Both the position numbers and the translations under genes were made by a program. Of a stretch of 37,143 nucleotides of DNA, positions 1-7,294 are shown in pieces (position 1 is the stretch's first letter; the number at the start of each line of letters is the position of its first letter). The DNA is taken from NCBI RefSeq assembly GCF_029266915.1, contig NZ_JARIEF010000063.1, positions 1 through 37,143 on the forward strand, in the 5' to 3' direction. This stretch comes from Tissierella sp. GTDB lineage: Bacteria > Bacillota > Clostridia > Tissierellales > Tissierellaceae. Below the pieces are notes generated by a model that saw nothing but the letters and a program-made list of their open reading frames with translations, was not told where the DNA came from and searched no databases.

Positions 1-151
1 GAGTACATCCAAAGTTTATACAAGAACCACCCAGTTCATTCTTTTCGATTATAGCTACACTTTGTCCACGTTCTGCTAGATCAAACATAAGAGGGTTGCC
101 GGCTTGACCACTTCCTATAACTATTGCATCATACCTTTTGTTTTTACCCAT
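1..151 (-). CDS. Pyridine nucleotide-disulfide oxidoreductase, N-terminal part (cut by window edge)
   Basis: Only the first 50 codons are present; the rest lies beyond base 1. The start ATG is at 149-151 with an upstream CGGAGG ribosome site (about 158-166, minus strand). The sequence opens with a Rossmann FAD motif (G13-S-G-Q-A-G18, within YDAIVIGSGQAG) and reaches a redox-active disulfide motif GGSCINFGCT (C44 and C49). This is the class I pyridine nucleotide-disulfide oxidoreductase pattern shared by mercuric reductase, lipoamide dehydrogenase and related enzymes, which pass electrons from NAD(P)H through FAD to a cysteine pair. The substrate cannot be told from this fragment; the GSGQAGNPL stretch resembles the mercuric-reductase-like branch. 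Confidence 0.85.
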   Translation of the reverse strand, partial: MGKNKRYDAIVIGSGQAGNPLMFDLAERGQSVAIIEKNELGGSCINFGCT

Positions 152-353
152 CAAAATCGACCTCCGTTTATTATTTATAAGTTAAAATATATTTTCTAAT
201 AAATGTTTTAACAAAATCTATAGTCTATTAATTTTTATCATGGAAAACTATAGTTGCTTATATATTTAATTTAATAATTTGAATTTTTAATAAATAATCT
301 TTAACATATTGTTCTATTACCCTATTTGAATGGGATTTAAATATAAATATGGC

Positions 354-380
354 TTGCATATACTTTTATGATATTATAAT
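354..380 (+). promoter_or_regulatory. Possible promoter of the first sigma/anti-sigma operon
   Basis: A perfect TATAAT lies at 375-380, with TTGCAT at 354-359 only 15 bases upstream, so the -35 match is suboptimal. The rest of the 152-442 interval is very AT-rich and shows no gene or clear hairpin. Confidence 0.35.
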
Positions 381-442
381 ATAAATAAATCAATGCAATA
401 AAATACGACCTTAGATGGTTATACTAGTGAAGGAGCATAAAT

Positions 443-1042
443 ATGTTGATATTTAACTTTGTTCAGGCAGATTATGATCCTGAGATTAAAAAACAAAAAA
501 CTATAGATATAGACGAAGAACTCTTTAAGAGAATGGGCAGAGATGACATGGATGCTCTAGATGAACTTTATAGCATAACTGAGAAAACCATGTATGCTTT
601 TAGTCTATCACTTACAAGAGATCATCAAGATGCCCTGGATTTGATGCAGGATACTTATATCAAGGTCTTATCGGCGTCCCATTTATATAAGCCCATGGGT
701 AAACCTTTAGCCTGGATGTTTACCATAGCTAAAAATATATTTCTAACCAGATCTAAAAGAGAAGGAAAGAGTATTGTCACCGAGCCAGAAAAAATAAATA
801 GAGATTCTAGTTTTTCCTTCGTAGAAGATTTAGAAGATCAGATGATTATGGAAGGAGTGCTGGATCGTTTGGGCGATCAAGAGCGAAAAATAGTACTTCT
901 TTACGCAGTTTCTGGCATGAAACACAAGGAAATAGCCAGCAACTTAGGCTTGAAGCTACCAACAGTACTATCTAAATACAGGAGAGCTTTAAAAAAGCTA
1001 AAAGACTTTTTACAAGAAAAAGAAGAGGAAGTGAGAGTATGA
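443..1042 (+). CDS. ECF-type RNA polymerase sigma factor
   Basis: This 199-residue protein has the two ECF sigma regions. Region 2 lies around residues 50-100 (ALSLTRDHQDALDLMQDTYIKV-like helix and a PLAWMFTIAKN stretch that contacts the -10). Region 4 lies around residues 140-190 (a helix-turn-helix with KHKEIASNLGLKLPTVLSKY). It should direct RNA polymerase to stress promoters. The start has a good AGGAG site nine bases upstream. It overlaps the next gene by ATGA at 1039-1042, so translation is coupled, and the partner is a membrane protein with an RsgI-like outer domain; this is the classic sigma/anti-sigma layout. The signal it answers is unknown. Confidence 0.88.
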   Translation: MLIFNFVQADYDPEIKKQKTIDIDEELFKRMGRDDMDALDELYSITEKTMYAFSLSLTRDHQDALDLMQDTYIKVLSASHLYKPMGKPLAWMFTIAKNIFLTRSKREGKSIVTEPEKINRDSSFSFVEDLEDQMIMEGVLDRLGDQERKIVLLYAVSGMKHKEIASNLGLKLPTVLSKYRRALKKLKDFLQEKEEEVRV

Positions 1043-2115
1043 CAGAGAAAAATATACTCGATAAAATAAAAAAATCTATAGACAGTAGGGATACTGATAT
1101 ATTAGATAATATAAAAGTGGCCCCTAGGACTAAGATGATAAAGCATGATGACATAACTAGGCAAAGTGGACTTATAGATAGCTTTAAAAAGGCCCTTCCT
1201 TATGCATCCGTCGCAGTAATATTTTTAGTTGCCTTCTTAGGATGGCAGTTTCAAACCATTACTCCCGACAGTCAAGTATACTTAGATGTAAATCCAAGTG
1301 TTAACTTTATAACCAATAGGCAGGATAAGATTATAGAACTGCATGCAGATAATCTAGACGGTCAAAATGTTATCGCCGAGATTGCTTATAAGGGAAAAAG
1401 CATTGAAGAAGTAACCAAAGAGATTCTAGATAAGATGATCCAAAGAAATCATCTGGAAGAAGATGACGATCTTGTCCTATTGTCAGTATATAATAAGAAC
1501 CTGGAAAAAGGAGAAAGTCAAAGGGCGAGTTTGGATAGTTTAATCCATAAACATCTAAATGAAAACAATATTAGACCCATAGTACTAGGTCAAGAACTTA
1601 ATAAAGAAGATATAAAAAACGGAATTGATACTGATTACAAGATATCAAAGAGTAAAAGTAGCTTTATCAAGAAATTATTGAAATTAAATCCGGATCTAAA
1701 AGAAGAAGAGTTAAAGAAGCTTTCCTTGGAAGAGCTAGTAAAACTCTTTAATAGGATAGATCTAGATTCAGTAATTAAAACCAATGATATAGAAAGAATA
1801 AAAGATAAAAAAGATAAAGATAAATACAAGGATAAATATGAGGATGAGAAAGACGATAAAAAAGATGATGATGATGATGATGACGAAGATTATGAAAAAG
1901 AAGATAACGATATGGACGACGACGAAGAAGATGATGATGGAGAAGAAGAAGATGATGAAGATGATGATGACAAAATAAAAGACAAGAAGAAAAACAATAA
2001 GAAAGATAAGTATAAAGATAAATATGACAAAGATGATAAAGAAAGTTTTGGCAAGGATAAGTATGAAAAAGATGATGATTATGATGAAGATGCTGAAGAC
2101 GACGATGATGACTAA
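1039..2115 (+). CDS. RsgI-like membrane anti-sigma factor with a highly acidic extracellular tail
   Basis: This 358-residue protein has a short cytoplasmic helix-rich N-terminus (1-52), one membrane segment (about 53-71) and an outer domain beginning YLDVNPSVNF. DVNPS (N85-P86) is the hallmark of the conserved RsgI periplasmic domain; autoproteolysis between Asn and Pro is reported for RsgI proteins. The N-terminus does not look like the usual RsgI_N beta domain, so it probably binds the cognate ECF sigma in its own way. From about residue 255 the chain becomes a low-complexity run of Asp, Glu and Lys with recurring KDKYKDKY-type units and no cysteine. That tail should sit outside the cell and could bind cations or wall polymers (inference). 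Confidence 0.8.
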   Translation: MTEKNILDKIKKSIDSRDTDILDNIKVAPRTKMIKHDDITRQSGLIDSFKKALPYASVAVIFLVAFLGWQFQTITPDSQVYLDVNPSVNFITNRQDKIIELHADNLDGQNVIAEIAYKGKSIEEVTKEILDKMIQRNHLEEDDDLVLLSVYNKNLEKGESQRASLDSLIHKHLNENNIRPIVLGQELNKEDIKNGIDTDYKISKSKSSFIKKLLKLNPDLKEEELKKLSLEELVKLFNRIDLDSVIKTNDIERIKDKKDKDKYKDKYEDEKDDKKDDDDDDDEDYEKEDNDMDDDEEDDDGEEEDDEDDDDKIKDKKKNNKKDKYKDKYDKDDKESFGKDKYEKDDDYDEDAEDDDDD

Positions 2116-2168
2116 AAAATTGTCGAAATAAAATTAAATAAAAAGATTTAAAATTAATGCAATAAATT

Positions 2169-2212
2169 GCTCCTCTCATTAGTTAGCTTAGTATAAAGCC
2201 AATGAGAGGAGC
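2169..2212. repeat. 12-bp perfect inverted repeat between operons
   Basis: GCTCCTCTCATT (2169-2180) is the exact reverse complement of AATGAGAGGAGC (2201-2212), with 20 bases between that partly pair as well. On the plus strand it is followed by an A-run, not a T-run, so it is not a standard intrinsic terminator. It may be a 3' mRNA-stabilising stem or an operator. Confidence 0.7.
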
Positions 2213-2232
2213 AAAAAAATGCAAAAAACAGG

Positions 2233-2262
2233 TTGTAAAACCTAAAAGAAATCCAATATAAT
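2233..2262 (+). promoter_or_regulatory. Promoter of the VTC/DUF4956 operon
   Basis: TTGTAA (2233-2238), an 18-base spacer and a perfect TATAAT (2257-2262) lie 38 bases before the start codon. The -35 element overlaps a small AGGTT/AACCT hairpin. Confidence 0.6.
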
Positions 2263-2299
2263 GTTTTGAAAGATTTAAGTAGAGAGAGGAGATATAAGG

Positions 2300-3070
2300 A
2301 TGACTTATCAAAATGTATTTAAAAGATATGAATTAAAATATATGATTACAAAGGATCAAAAAAGAAGTCTTTACAAAGCTATGAATGAGTATATGGAGCC
2401 AGATCAGTTCGGAAAGAGCACTATTAGAAATATCTATTATGATACTCCGGATAAACTTTTAATTAGAAAGTCTTTAGAAAAACCAAAATATAAAGAAAAG
2501 TTAAGAGTAAGAAGTTATGGACTAGCAAAACCTGATAGCAAGGTTTTTGTGGAAATAAAAAAGAAATATGATGGAATTGTTTATAAACGTAGAATGGAAT
2601 TAGAAGAGAAAATAGCTACAAATTATTTAGTAAAACATATTCCGCTTGAAGAGAAAACTCAAATTTCAAGAGAAATTGATTATTTAATGTCTACTTATGG
2701 ACGAGTTGAACCATCGATATTCCTGTCTTATAATAGGGAAGCTTATGCTAGCAAAGAAGACCCTAACTTCAGGATGACATTTGATGAAAATATAGTGACT
2801 CGGGATTATGACCTAGATTTAACTTCGGGAATTTATGGAGAAAATGATCTCCTCGAAGGCCAAGTAATCTTAGAGGTTAAAACAGCTATGGGCATACCAA
2901 AATGGTTGCTAGATTTCTTTAGTAAAAACAAGATATATAAAACATCATTTTCAAAATATGGAAATGCATATGAAAAATTTATATTACCACAAATATTTAA
3001 AAATAACTCTCTAGATAGAAAAGACCCTAGAGATATAATATATATAGGAGGACTTAAAGATGCTGTCTAA
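2300..3070 (+). CDS. VTC-domain polyphosphate polymerase family protein
   Basis: This 256-residue protein looks like a VTC (CYTH-type tunnel fold) domain. It has FKRYELKYMI near the N-terminus, IRNIYYDTP (about 42-51), basic strands KLRVRSYG and VEIKKKYDGIVYKRR (about 74-105), ILEVK (about 190) and a C-terminal SKYGNAYEKF. The lysine/arginine-rich strands and late acidic residues match the triphosphate tunnel that binds nucleotide and polyphosphate in yeast Vtc4. Bacterial members are proposed to handle polyphosphate, but that activity is inferred here. A strong GAGGAG site precedes the ATG. The stop overlaps the start of a DUF4956 membrane protein, a frequent partner of this family. Confidence 0.8.
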   Translation: MTYQNVFKRYELKYMITKDQKRSLYKAMNEYMEPDQFGKSTIRNIYYDTPDKLLIRKSLEKPKYKEKLRVRSYGLAKPDSKVFVEIKKKYDGIVYKRRMELEEKIATNYLVKHIPLEEKTQISREIDYLMSTYGRVEPSIFLSYNREAYASKEDPNFRMTFDENIVTRDYDLDLTSGIYGENDLLEGQVILEVKTAMGIPKWLLDFFSKNKIYKTSFSKYGNAYEKFILPQIFKNNSLDRKDPRDIIYIGGLKDAV

Positions 3071-3752
3071 TAAAATATTTTCAGGAATTTTAAATACGGA
3101 GGCTACTTCAAATATTGTTTTGTCAAAGTTTTTACTTTGTGTAGGAGCAGCCCTTATAATAGGAATGTTTATAGCCTTGGTATACACTTATAAATCAAGA
3201 TATACAAAGAGCTTTGTAGTAACCCTTGCAATACTTCCATCAGTTGTATGCATGATAATTATCATGGTAAACGGCAGCCTAGGAGTAGGTGTTGCGGTAG
3301 CTGGTGCTTTTAGCCTTGTAAGGTTTCGTTCAATTCCAGGAACTGCAAAAGAAATAGGAGCTATATTTATAGCCATGGGAATAGGACTTGCAACTGGAAT
3401 GGGCTATATAGGATACGCTTTTCTATTTTCTATTATAGTTAATATTGTAATATTAATCTATACCGCAAGTAGTATAGGAGAAGGTAAAAACAATCAAAGA
3501 ACTATGAGAATAACTATACCAGAGGATTTAGACTATACCGGAGTATTTGATGATCTTTTTACTAATTACACATCACATTGTGATCTTTTGAGTGTTAAAA
3601 CTACAAATATGGGAAGTTTGTTTAAACTTACCTATGACCTAGTTCTTGCTGATGCAAATCAGGAAAAAGACTTTATAGATGAGCTAAGGTGTCGAAATGG
3701 AAATCTAGAAATAATTCTAGCCAAACAATCAAGCGTAGTAGGAGAACTATAA
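3060..3752 (+). CDS. DUF4956 membrane protein
   Basis: This 230-residue protein has an N-terminal membrane part with about four hydrophobic helices (roughly 20-140), including a conserved-looking loop GAFSLVRFRSIPGTAKEIG, and a soluble C-terminal domain (about 148-230). This matches DUF4956. It overlaps the VTC gene by 11 bases and has a GGAGG site inside that gene, so the two proteins are made together and probably form one membrane complex. The biochemical role of DUF4956 is not known; a channel or anchor for polyphosphate is speculation. Confidence 0.8.
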   Translation: MLSNKIFSGILNTEATSNIVLSKFLLCVGAALIIGMFIALVYTYKSRYTKSFVVTLAILPSVVCMIIIMVNGSLGVGVAVAGAFSLVRFRSIPGTAKEIGAIFIAMGIGLATGMGYIGYAFLFSIIVNIVILIYTASSIGEGKNNQRTMRITIPEDLDYTGVFDDLFTNYTSHCDLLSVKTTNMGSLFKLTYDLVLADANQEKDFIDELRCRNGNLEIILAKQSSVVGEL

Positions 3753-3767
3753 TAAAATACTTCTATT

Positions 3768-3811
3768 GTCGTTTCTCTTAATAATGGTACTATATAATAG
3801 CGAGAAACGAC
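3768..3811. promoter_or_regulatory. 10-bp perfect inverted repeat around a -10-like element
   Basis: GTCGTTTCTC (3768-3777) and GAGAAACGAC (3802-3811) are exact reverse complements 24 bases apart. Between them lies TATAAT at 3793-3798. The repeat sits just ahead of the small ORF at 3826, so it may be an operator or the 5' stem of its mRNA. Confidence 0.55.
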
Positions 3812-3825
3812 GAGAGGTGATATAT

Positions 3826-3918
3826 TTGGCACAGGGAATGTTAATAACAATTATTTTTGTAGTTATAGTTATGATATGGTTAGTAAAGACTAATATAGAT
3901 GGTTCTTGGAGAAAATAG
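3826..3918 (+). CDS. 30-residue single-pass membrane peptide
   Basis: A TTG start at 3826 follows a GAGAGGTGA ribosome site by six bases. The product begins MAQGMLITII, has one hydrophobic segment (about residues 5-20) and ends in a short polar tail KTNIDGSWRK. No family is recognised. It has its own -10-like element and dyad upstream and an intrinsic terminator downstream (3984-4015), which argues that it is an independent small gene and not chance. Confidence 0.55.
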   Translation: MAQGMLITIIFVVIVMIWLVKTNIDGSWRK

Positions 3919-3983
3919 CAAGAATAATTTAGGCTAAATAGAAGTGAAAATATGAATAACGATAAAATATGAAATTATAAAAG

Positions 3984-4015
3984 AAGAATCCAATCTATGG
4001 GTTCTTTATTTTTTT
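3984..4015 (+). terminator. Intrinsic terminator
   Basis: AAGAATCC (3984-3991) pairs with GGGTTCTT (3999-4006, one G-T pair) across a 7-base loop and is followed by a T-rich run with seven consecutive T. Confidence 0.75.
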
Positions 4016-4150
4016 ATAAATATTTATAAAACACTTTTAAAATAAAACGGGTATCTTAAAATATTAGCAAAGTTAGAAATGGGTATAACATTTATAGCAG
4101 TTAGTAAAGAGAAAATCAATATCCTAAATATAATGTATCAAATTTTAAAA

Positions 4151-4180
4151 TTGACAAATTCAAGTTTAATTAGAGATAAA
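4151..4180 (+). promoter_or_regulatory. Probable promoter of the CBS-domain gene
   Basis: A perfect TTGACA lies at 4151-4156, followed 18 bases later by GATAAA (4175-4180), a 4/6 -10 match. It is about 25 bases before the start codon, so the leader would be short. Confidence 0.4.
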
Positions 4181-4203
4181 TAAAATCAAAAAAGGAGAAA
4201 TCG

Positions 4204-4926
4204 ATGAATAATAATCAAGAATTTATGAAGTCATTTAACAATATAGAAAAAGAGCTTAGAAAATCAATTGATGCTTTTAGAAATGTAGCATTTTATGAAC
4301 TTGTGGAAAAGAATGCGCAAGAAAATAAGATAGTAGAAAAATATGCTGCTGAATTAAAGACCTTGGCAGACCTTAGAAATTTTATAGTGCACGGAGATAT
4401 TGGAGATCCGCTTGCTGTAGCTGCAGATAAAACTGTAGAAAGGATCAACCATATAGAAAAACAATTGATAAATCCTATTAAGATAAATGAAGTATTCACC
4501 AACAATGTAATAGGTGTAAGAGAAGAAACATCATTAGCAGCTTTATTAGATATAATAAAAGAAAAAAGCTACTCCCAGTTTCCAGTGATAAGTGAAGCGG
4601 GATTTGTAGGATTGGTAACTGAAAATGGAATTACAAATTGGTTGGCAAAAAATGCCAAAAACGGTATTGTGTCCATTGAAGATGCAATCATAAAAGATGT
4701 GATGGAAGAAGAGGAAGAAAAGGAAAGCTATAGTGTCTTAACTTCAGAAGATACTCTTTATAGTGTAATAGAAATGTTTGACACTGCCCGAAAAGCAAAA
4801 GATAAGACTTTTGTTGTAATAGTATTAAAAGATTATACAAAAAATATTCAACTAAGTGATATCTACACCATAATAACTCCTTGGGATATGAATATTATCT
4901 ATGAAAACCTGGGACTCAAGATATAG
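4204..4926 (+). CDS. CBS-domain-pair protein
   Basis: This soluble 240-residue protein has a helical N-terminal segment (about 1-100, including LADLRNFIVHGD, which resembles HEPN-like or DUF86-type helices). A tandem CBS region follows from about residue 105, with SYSQFPVISEAGFVGLVTEN in the first CBS and EDTLYSVIEMF plus VVIVLKD in the second. CBS pairs bind adenine nucleotides or similar ligands and act as sensors. A GGAGAAATCG ribosome site supports the start. No enzyme domain is attached and no operon partner is obvious, so the output is unknown. Confidence 0.75.
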   Translation: MNNNQEFMKSFNNIEKELRKSIDAFRNVAFYELVEKNAQENKIVEKYAAELKTLADLRNFIVHGDIGDPLAVAADKTVERINHIEKQLINPIKINEVFTNNVIGVREETSLAALLDIIKEKSYSQFPVISEAGFVGLVTENGITNWLAKNAKNGIVSIEDAIIKDVMEEEEEKESYSVLTSEDTLYSVIEMFDTARKAKDKTFVVIVLKDYTKNIQLSDIYTIITPWDMNIIYENLGLKI

Positions 4927-5004
4927 GTTTTTATCTAAAATATTAAAAAAGCTTATAATAAACTAGATTAATATATAAAACTATTTAAAGAAGGGGTGGA
5001 TAAA

Positions 5005-5193
5005 ATGAAAAACGATACATGCCCTAGATGTGGAAGCAAGGAAATTGGACAAGGTAAACAGACTTATCAAGGAAAGATGCATCCTATAGATAGTATAACT
5101 GTATTAGCAGGTTCTAATATAGTTGCAGATATTTGCACAGACTGTGGTTATATAATAGAAATGAGAGTAGTAAATCCGGAACTCTTTAAATAA
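5005..5193 (+). CDS. Small zinc-ribbon protein
   Basis: This 62-residue protein has two CxxC knuckles: CPRCGS near residues 5-8 and CTDCGY near residues 44-47. That arrangement is a zinc ribbon, and the protein is probably a small cytoplasmic zinc protein of TFIIB-ribbon-like type. The ATG at 5005 is preferred over the in-frame GTG at 4996 because AAGGGGTG overlaps the GTG and sits at the right distance from the ATG. Function unknown. Confidence 0.75.
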   Translation: MKNDTCPRCGSKEIGQGKQTYQGKMHPIDSITVLAGSNIVADICTDCGYIIEMRVVNPELFK

Positions 5194-5240
5194 AAACAAG
5201 CATAATAACTTTTCAAATAAAAAGTTATTATGCTTGTTTT
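5193..5240. terminator. Bidirectional intrinsic terminator
   Basis: A 20-bp perfect stem (5193-5212 with 5221-5240) has an 8-base loop and ends in T-runs on both strands. It lies between convergent genes. Confidence 0.9.
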
Positions 5241-5245
5241 AAAAT

Positions 5246-6139
5246 CTACTCTGGGATCACATTTACTTCAATATGTTTTATCAATTCAAATTTATCTTCT
5301 ATCTTATCGTGCACATTCATCGCAATTACCTGGCCTTCCCTTAAAGACTTATCCGCATCAGCTACTATTCTAATATTTACATATATTACATTTCCAAACA
5401 TCCTGGTTTTCATATTATTTATCCCTAAGACTCCGTCTTGGTCTGAAACGATAGCTCTAATTTGATCTTCTAATTCCTTATCACAAGATTTATCGACCAT
5501 CTTATCGATGGCATCTTTAAATATTTCTACAGCAGCTTTAAGTATGAACAAACTAATTACTACACTTGTGATAGGGTCTAGTATGGCAAAGCCCATTCTG
5601 GCCCCGAATATACCTATAAAGGAACCAACCGAAGACAGGGCGTCAGTTCTGTGGTGCCAGGCGTCAGCTAGAAGAGCGCCGGAATTTATCTTATCTGCAT
5701 AGAGTTTTGTATATCTATAGAGAAACTCTTGAGTAAAGATTGAAACTACAGCAGCAACCAGGGCAATAACGCCTGGTATAGCTATTGTACTATAATTTCT
5801 AGAAATTATCTTGCTTATTCCAACCTGGCCTATGCCAAGAGCTGTTATTGTTAATATAACTGAAAGTATAATTGCAACTACAGATTCTAAACGTTCATGT
5901 CCATAGGGGTGCTCATCATCAGCTTCTTTATTAGCCATCTTAAGGCCTACTATTACACCAAAAGTACTAAATACATCAGACGCTGAATGGACCGCATCTG
6001 ATACCATGGCACTTGAAGAAGCTAATATTCCTGCTGTTAGCTTAAATATGGTCAACATAATATTTATTACAATACTATTTCTTGAAACTCTAAGTCCTAT
6101 TTGTTCAGGGTTAAGAGTCGAATATTTTTCAGCTTTCAT
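5246..6139 (-). CDS. Cation diffusion facilitator (CDF) family transporter
   Basis: This 297-residue protein has about six membrane helices and a C-terminal cytoplasmic domain (about 210-297), the usual CDF length and layout. Metal-site motifs are visible: SDAVHSASD in helix 2 (about residues 47-55) and the helix 5 site DAWHHRTDALSS (about 160-171). HPYGHERLE lies in the loop after helix 2. CDF proteins export divalent cations (Zn, Mn, Fe, Co) in exchange for protons; HHRTD does not settle the metal. A GGAGGT site precedes the ATG. It is a single gene, convergent with the zinc-ribbon gene. Confidence 0.9.
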   Translation of the reverse strand: MKAEKYSTLNPEQIGLRVSRNSIVINIMLTIFKLTAGILASSSAMVSDAVHSASDVFSTFGVIVGLKMANKEADDEHPYGHERLESVVAIILSVILTITALGIGQVGISKIISRNYSTIAIPGVIALVAAVVSIFTQEFLYRYTKLYADKINSGALLADAWHHRTDALSSVGSFIGIFGARMGFAILDPITSVVISLFILKAAVEIFKDAIDKMVDKSCDKELEDQIRAIVSDQDGVLGINNMKTRMFGNVIYVNIRIVADADKSLREGQVIAMNVHDKIEDKFELIKHIEVNVIPE

Positions 6140-6323
6140 AAGCTACCTCCAATATTATCTAAAATTATCCATATAAACATCTATTTATCCCACCCAGTAT
6201 ATTAAATATAGGAAGCAGTGTCAAGAATATTGAAAATCTGATAATAATATATATAAGATAAATAAAATAAGAGAATTTCAAATTATGATATAATAAGACT
6301 GGTGTAAATTAAGAGGTGATGGT

Positions 6324-6605
6324 TTGAAGTATAAAAATGAAAATTACAGAAAAATAAAAGGCAGCCATATACTCCTAATCTCTTGCGGAAGCTGCAAAAG
6401 TGAAATAGCAAGATATCAAAAACTAGGCAAGGGTAGTGTATTGAGGATGTATGTTGATAGAGTTATAGAGAGCACTATAGATTTAAAAAAAGACTTTATC
6501 TGTCCTAATTGTAATAAGCTGTTAGGCTCTAAGGTGAGTTTAAAAAAAGACAAGAAAGAGTTCTATAAAATGATTAGAAGTACATTTAATAGCAAAAAAG
6601 AATAA
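6324..6605 (+). CDS. Small zinc-finger-like protein
   Basis: This 93-residue basic protein starts at TTG (6324) after a GAGGTGA site. It has two cysteine pairs, CGSC (about residues 21-24) and CPNC (about 60-63), that could hold one zinc. No family is recognised with certainty. It is 29 bases from the next gene and probably cotranscribed with it. Confidence 0.65.
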   Translation: MKYKNENYRKIKGSHILLISCGSCKSEIARYQKLGKGSVLRMYVDRVIESTIDLKKDFICPNCNKLLGSKVSLKKDKKEFYKMIRSTFNSKKE

Positions 6606-6634
6606 GAGTTTTTAAGGATAAAGGAGAGCGGCAT

Positions 6635-7048
6635 ATGAGAGAATTAGTAGAAGTAAGAGTAGATATAAGAGCTGATATGGATAAGATTTGGAAATACTGG
6701 ACGCAAGAGAGACATATTGTAAACTGGTATCATTCTTCAGAGACTTGGCACACACCAAGAGCGATAAATGATTTTAAAGAAGATGGCAAGTTTTCCTATA
6801 GGATGGAGTCAAAAGATGGAAGCATGGGATTTGATTTTTCAGGAAGATATTTAAAGATAGAAGAGGGGAAACTTATAAGATATTTATTGGAAGATACAAG
6901 AAGGGTAGATGTAAAGTTTATAGAAAATGGTGATATAGTAAGGGTAACAGAAGACTTTGAAGCGGAGTCAAATGCGACAAAGGATATAGAAAAATCAGGC
7001 TGGCAAAGTATATTAGATAATTTTAAAACCTATGTTGAAAACTTATAG
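6635..7048 (+). CDS. SRPBCC / AHSA1-like domain protein
   Basis: This 137-residue protein begins VRVDIRADMDKIWKYWT, followed by HIVNWYHSSETWHTP, F(R)MESKDGSMGFDFSGRY and a C-terminal helix GWQSILDNFKTYVE. This is the START/SRPBCC fold of the AHSA1 type, a cup that binds hydrophobic ligands. Length fits the family. It has a GGAGAG ribosome site. The ligand is unknown. Confidence 0.75.
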   Translation: MRELVEVRVDIRADMDKIWKYWTQERHIVNWYHSSETWHTPRAINDFKEDGKFSYRMESKDGSMGFDFSGRYLKIEEGKLIRYLLEDTRRVDVKFIENGDIVRVTEDFEAESNATKDIEKSGWQSILDNFKTYVENL

Positions 7049-7294
7049 GGACAAAATTTCACTAAGTACAGATCATAAAAGCTATTGATAAAAGAATCTA
7101 TAAATACAATTGTTAAATATTAAAATAATCTATCCATCTAAAGCCAGATAATCAGTAAAATAATCTTGAGATAGACTAGACTTTAGGGACTGAATATTTT
7201 TTTATGCCTAAATTATCTATAAAAAAAGAGGTTGATTTTTTAGTCGATTATGGATAAGATGATGAGATGATTAGAAATTTAGGGAGTGTTTTTG

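Noticed and set aside
1800-2110. Acidic tail as a CRISPR or tandem DNA repeat array
   Set aside because: The units are irregular and maintained as codons; there are no constant spacers.
1775-2179. His/Leu-rich minus-strand ORF opposite the acidic tail
   Set aside because: It is the mirror of Asp/Glu codons on the other strand, with no ribosome site.
2169-2230. Intrinsic terminator for the anti-sigma gene
   Set aside because: The stem is followed by A-runs on the plus strand and a weak AT tract on the minus strand, so the T-tract rule fails.
3766-3798. TTGTCG/TATAAT as a standard promoter before the 30-residue peptide
   Set aside because: The spacer is about 21 bases, too long for a normal sigma-A promoter; only the dyad and the -10-like element are kept.
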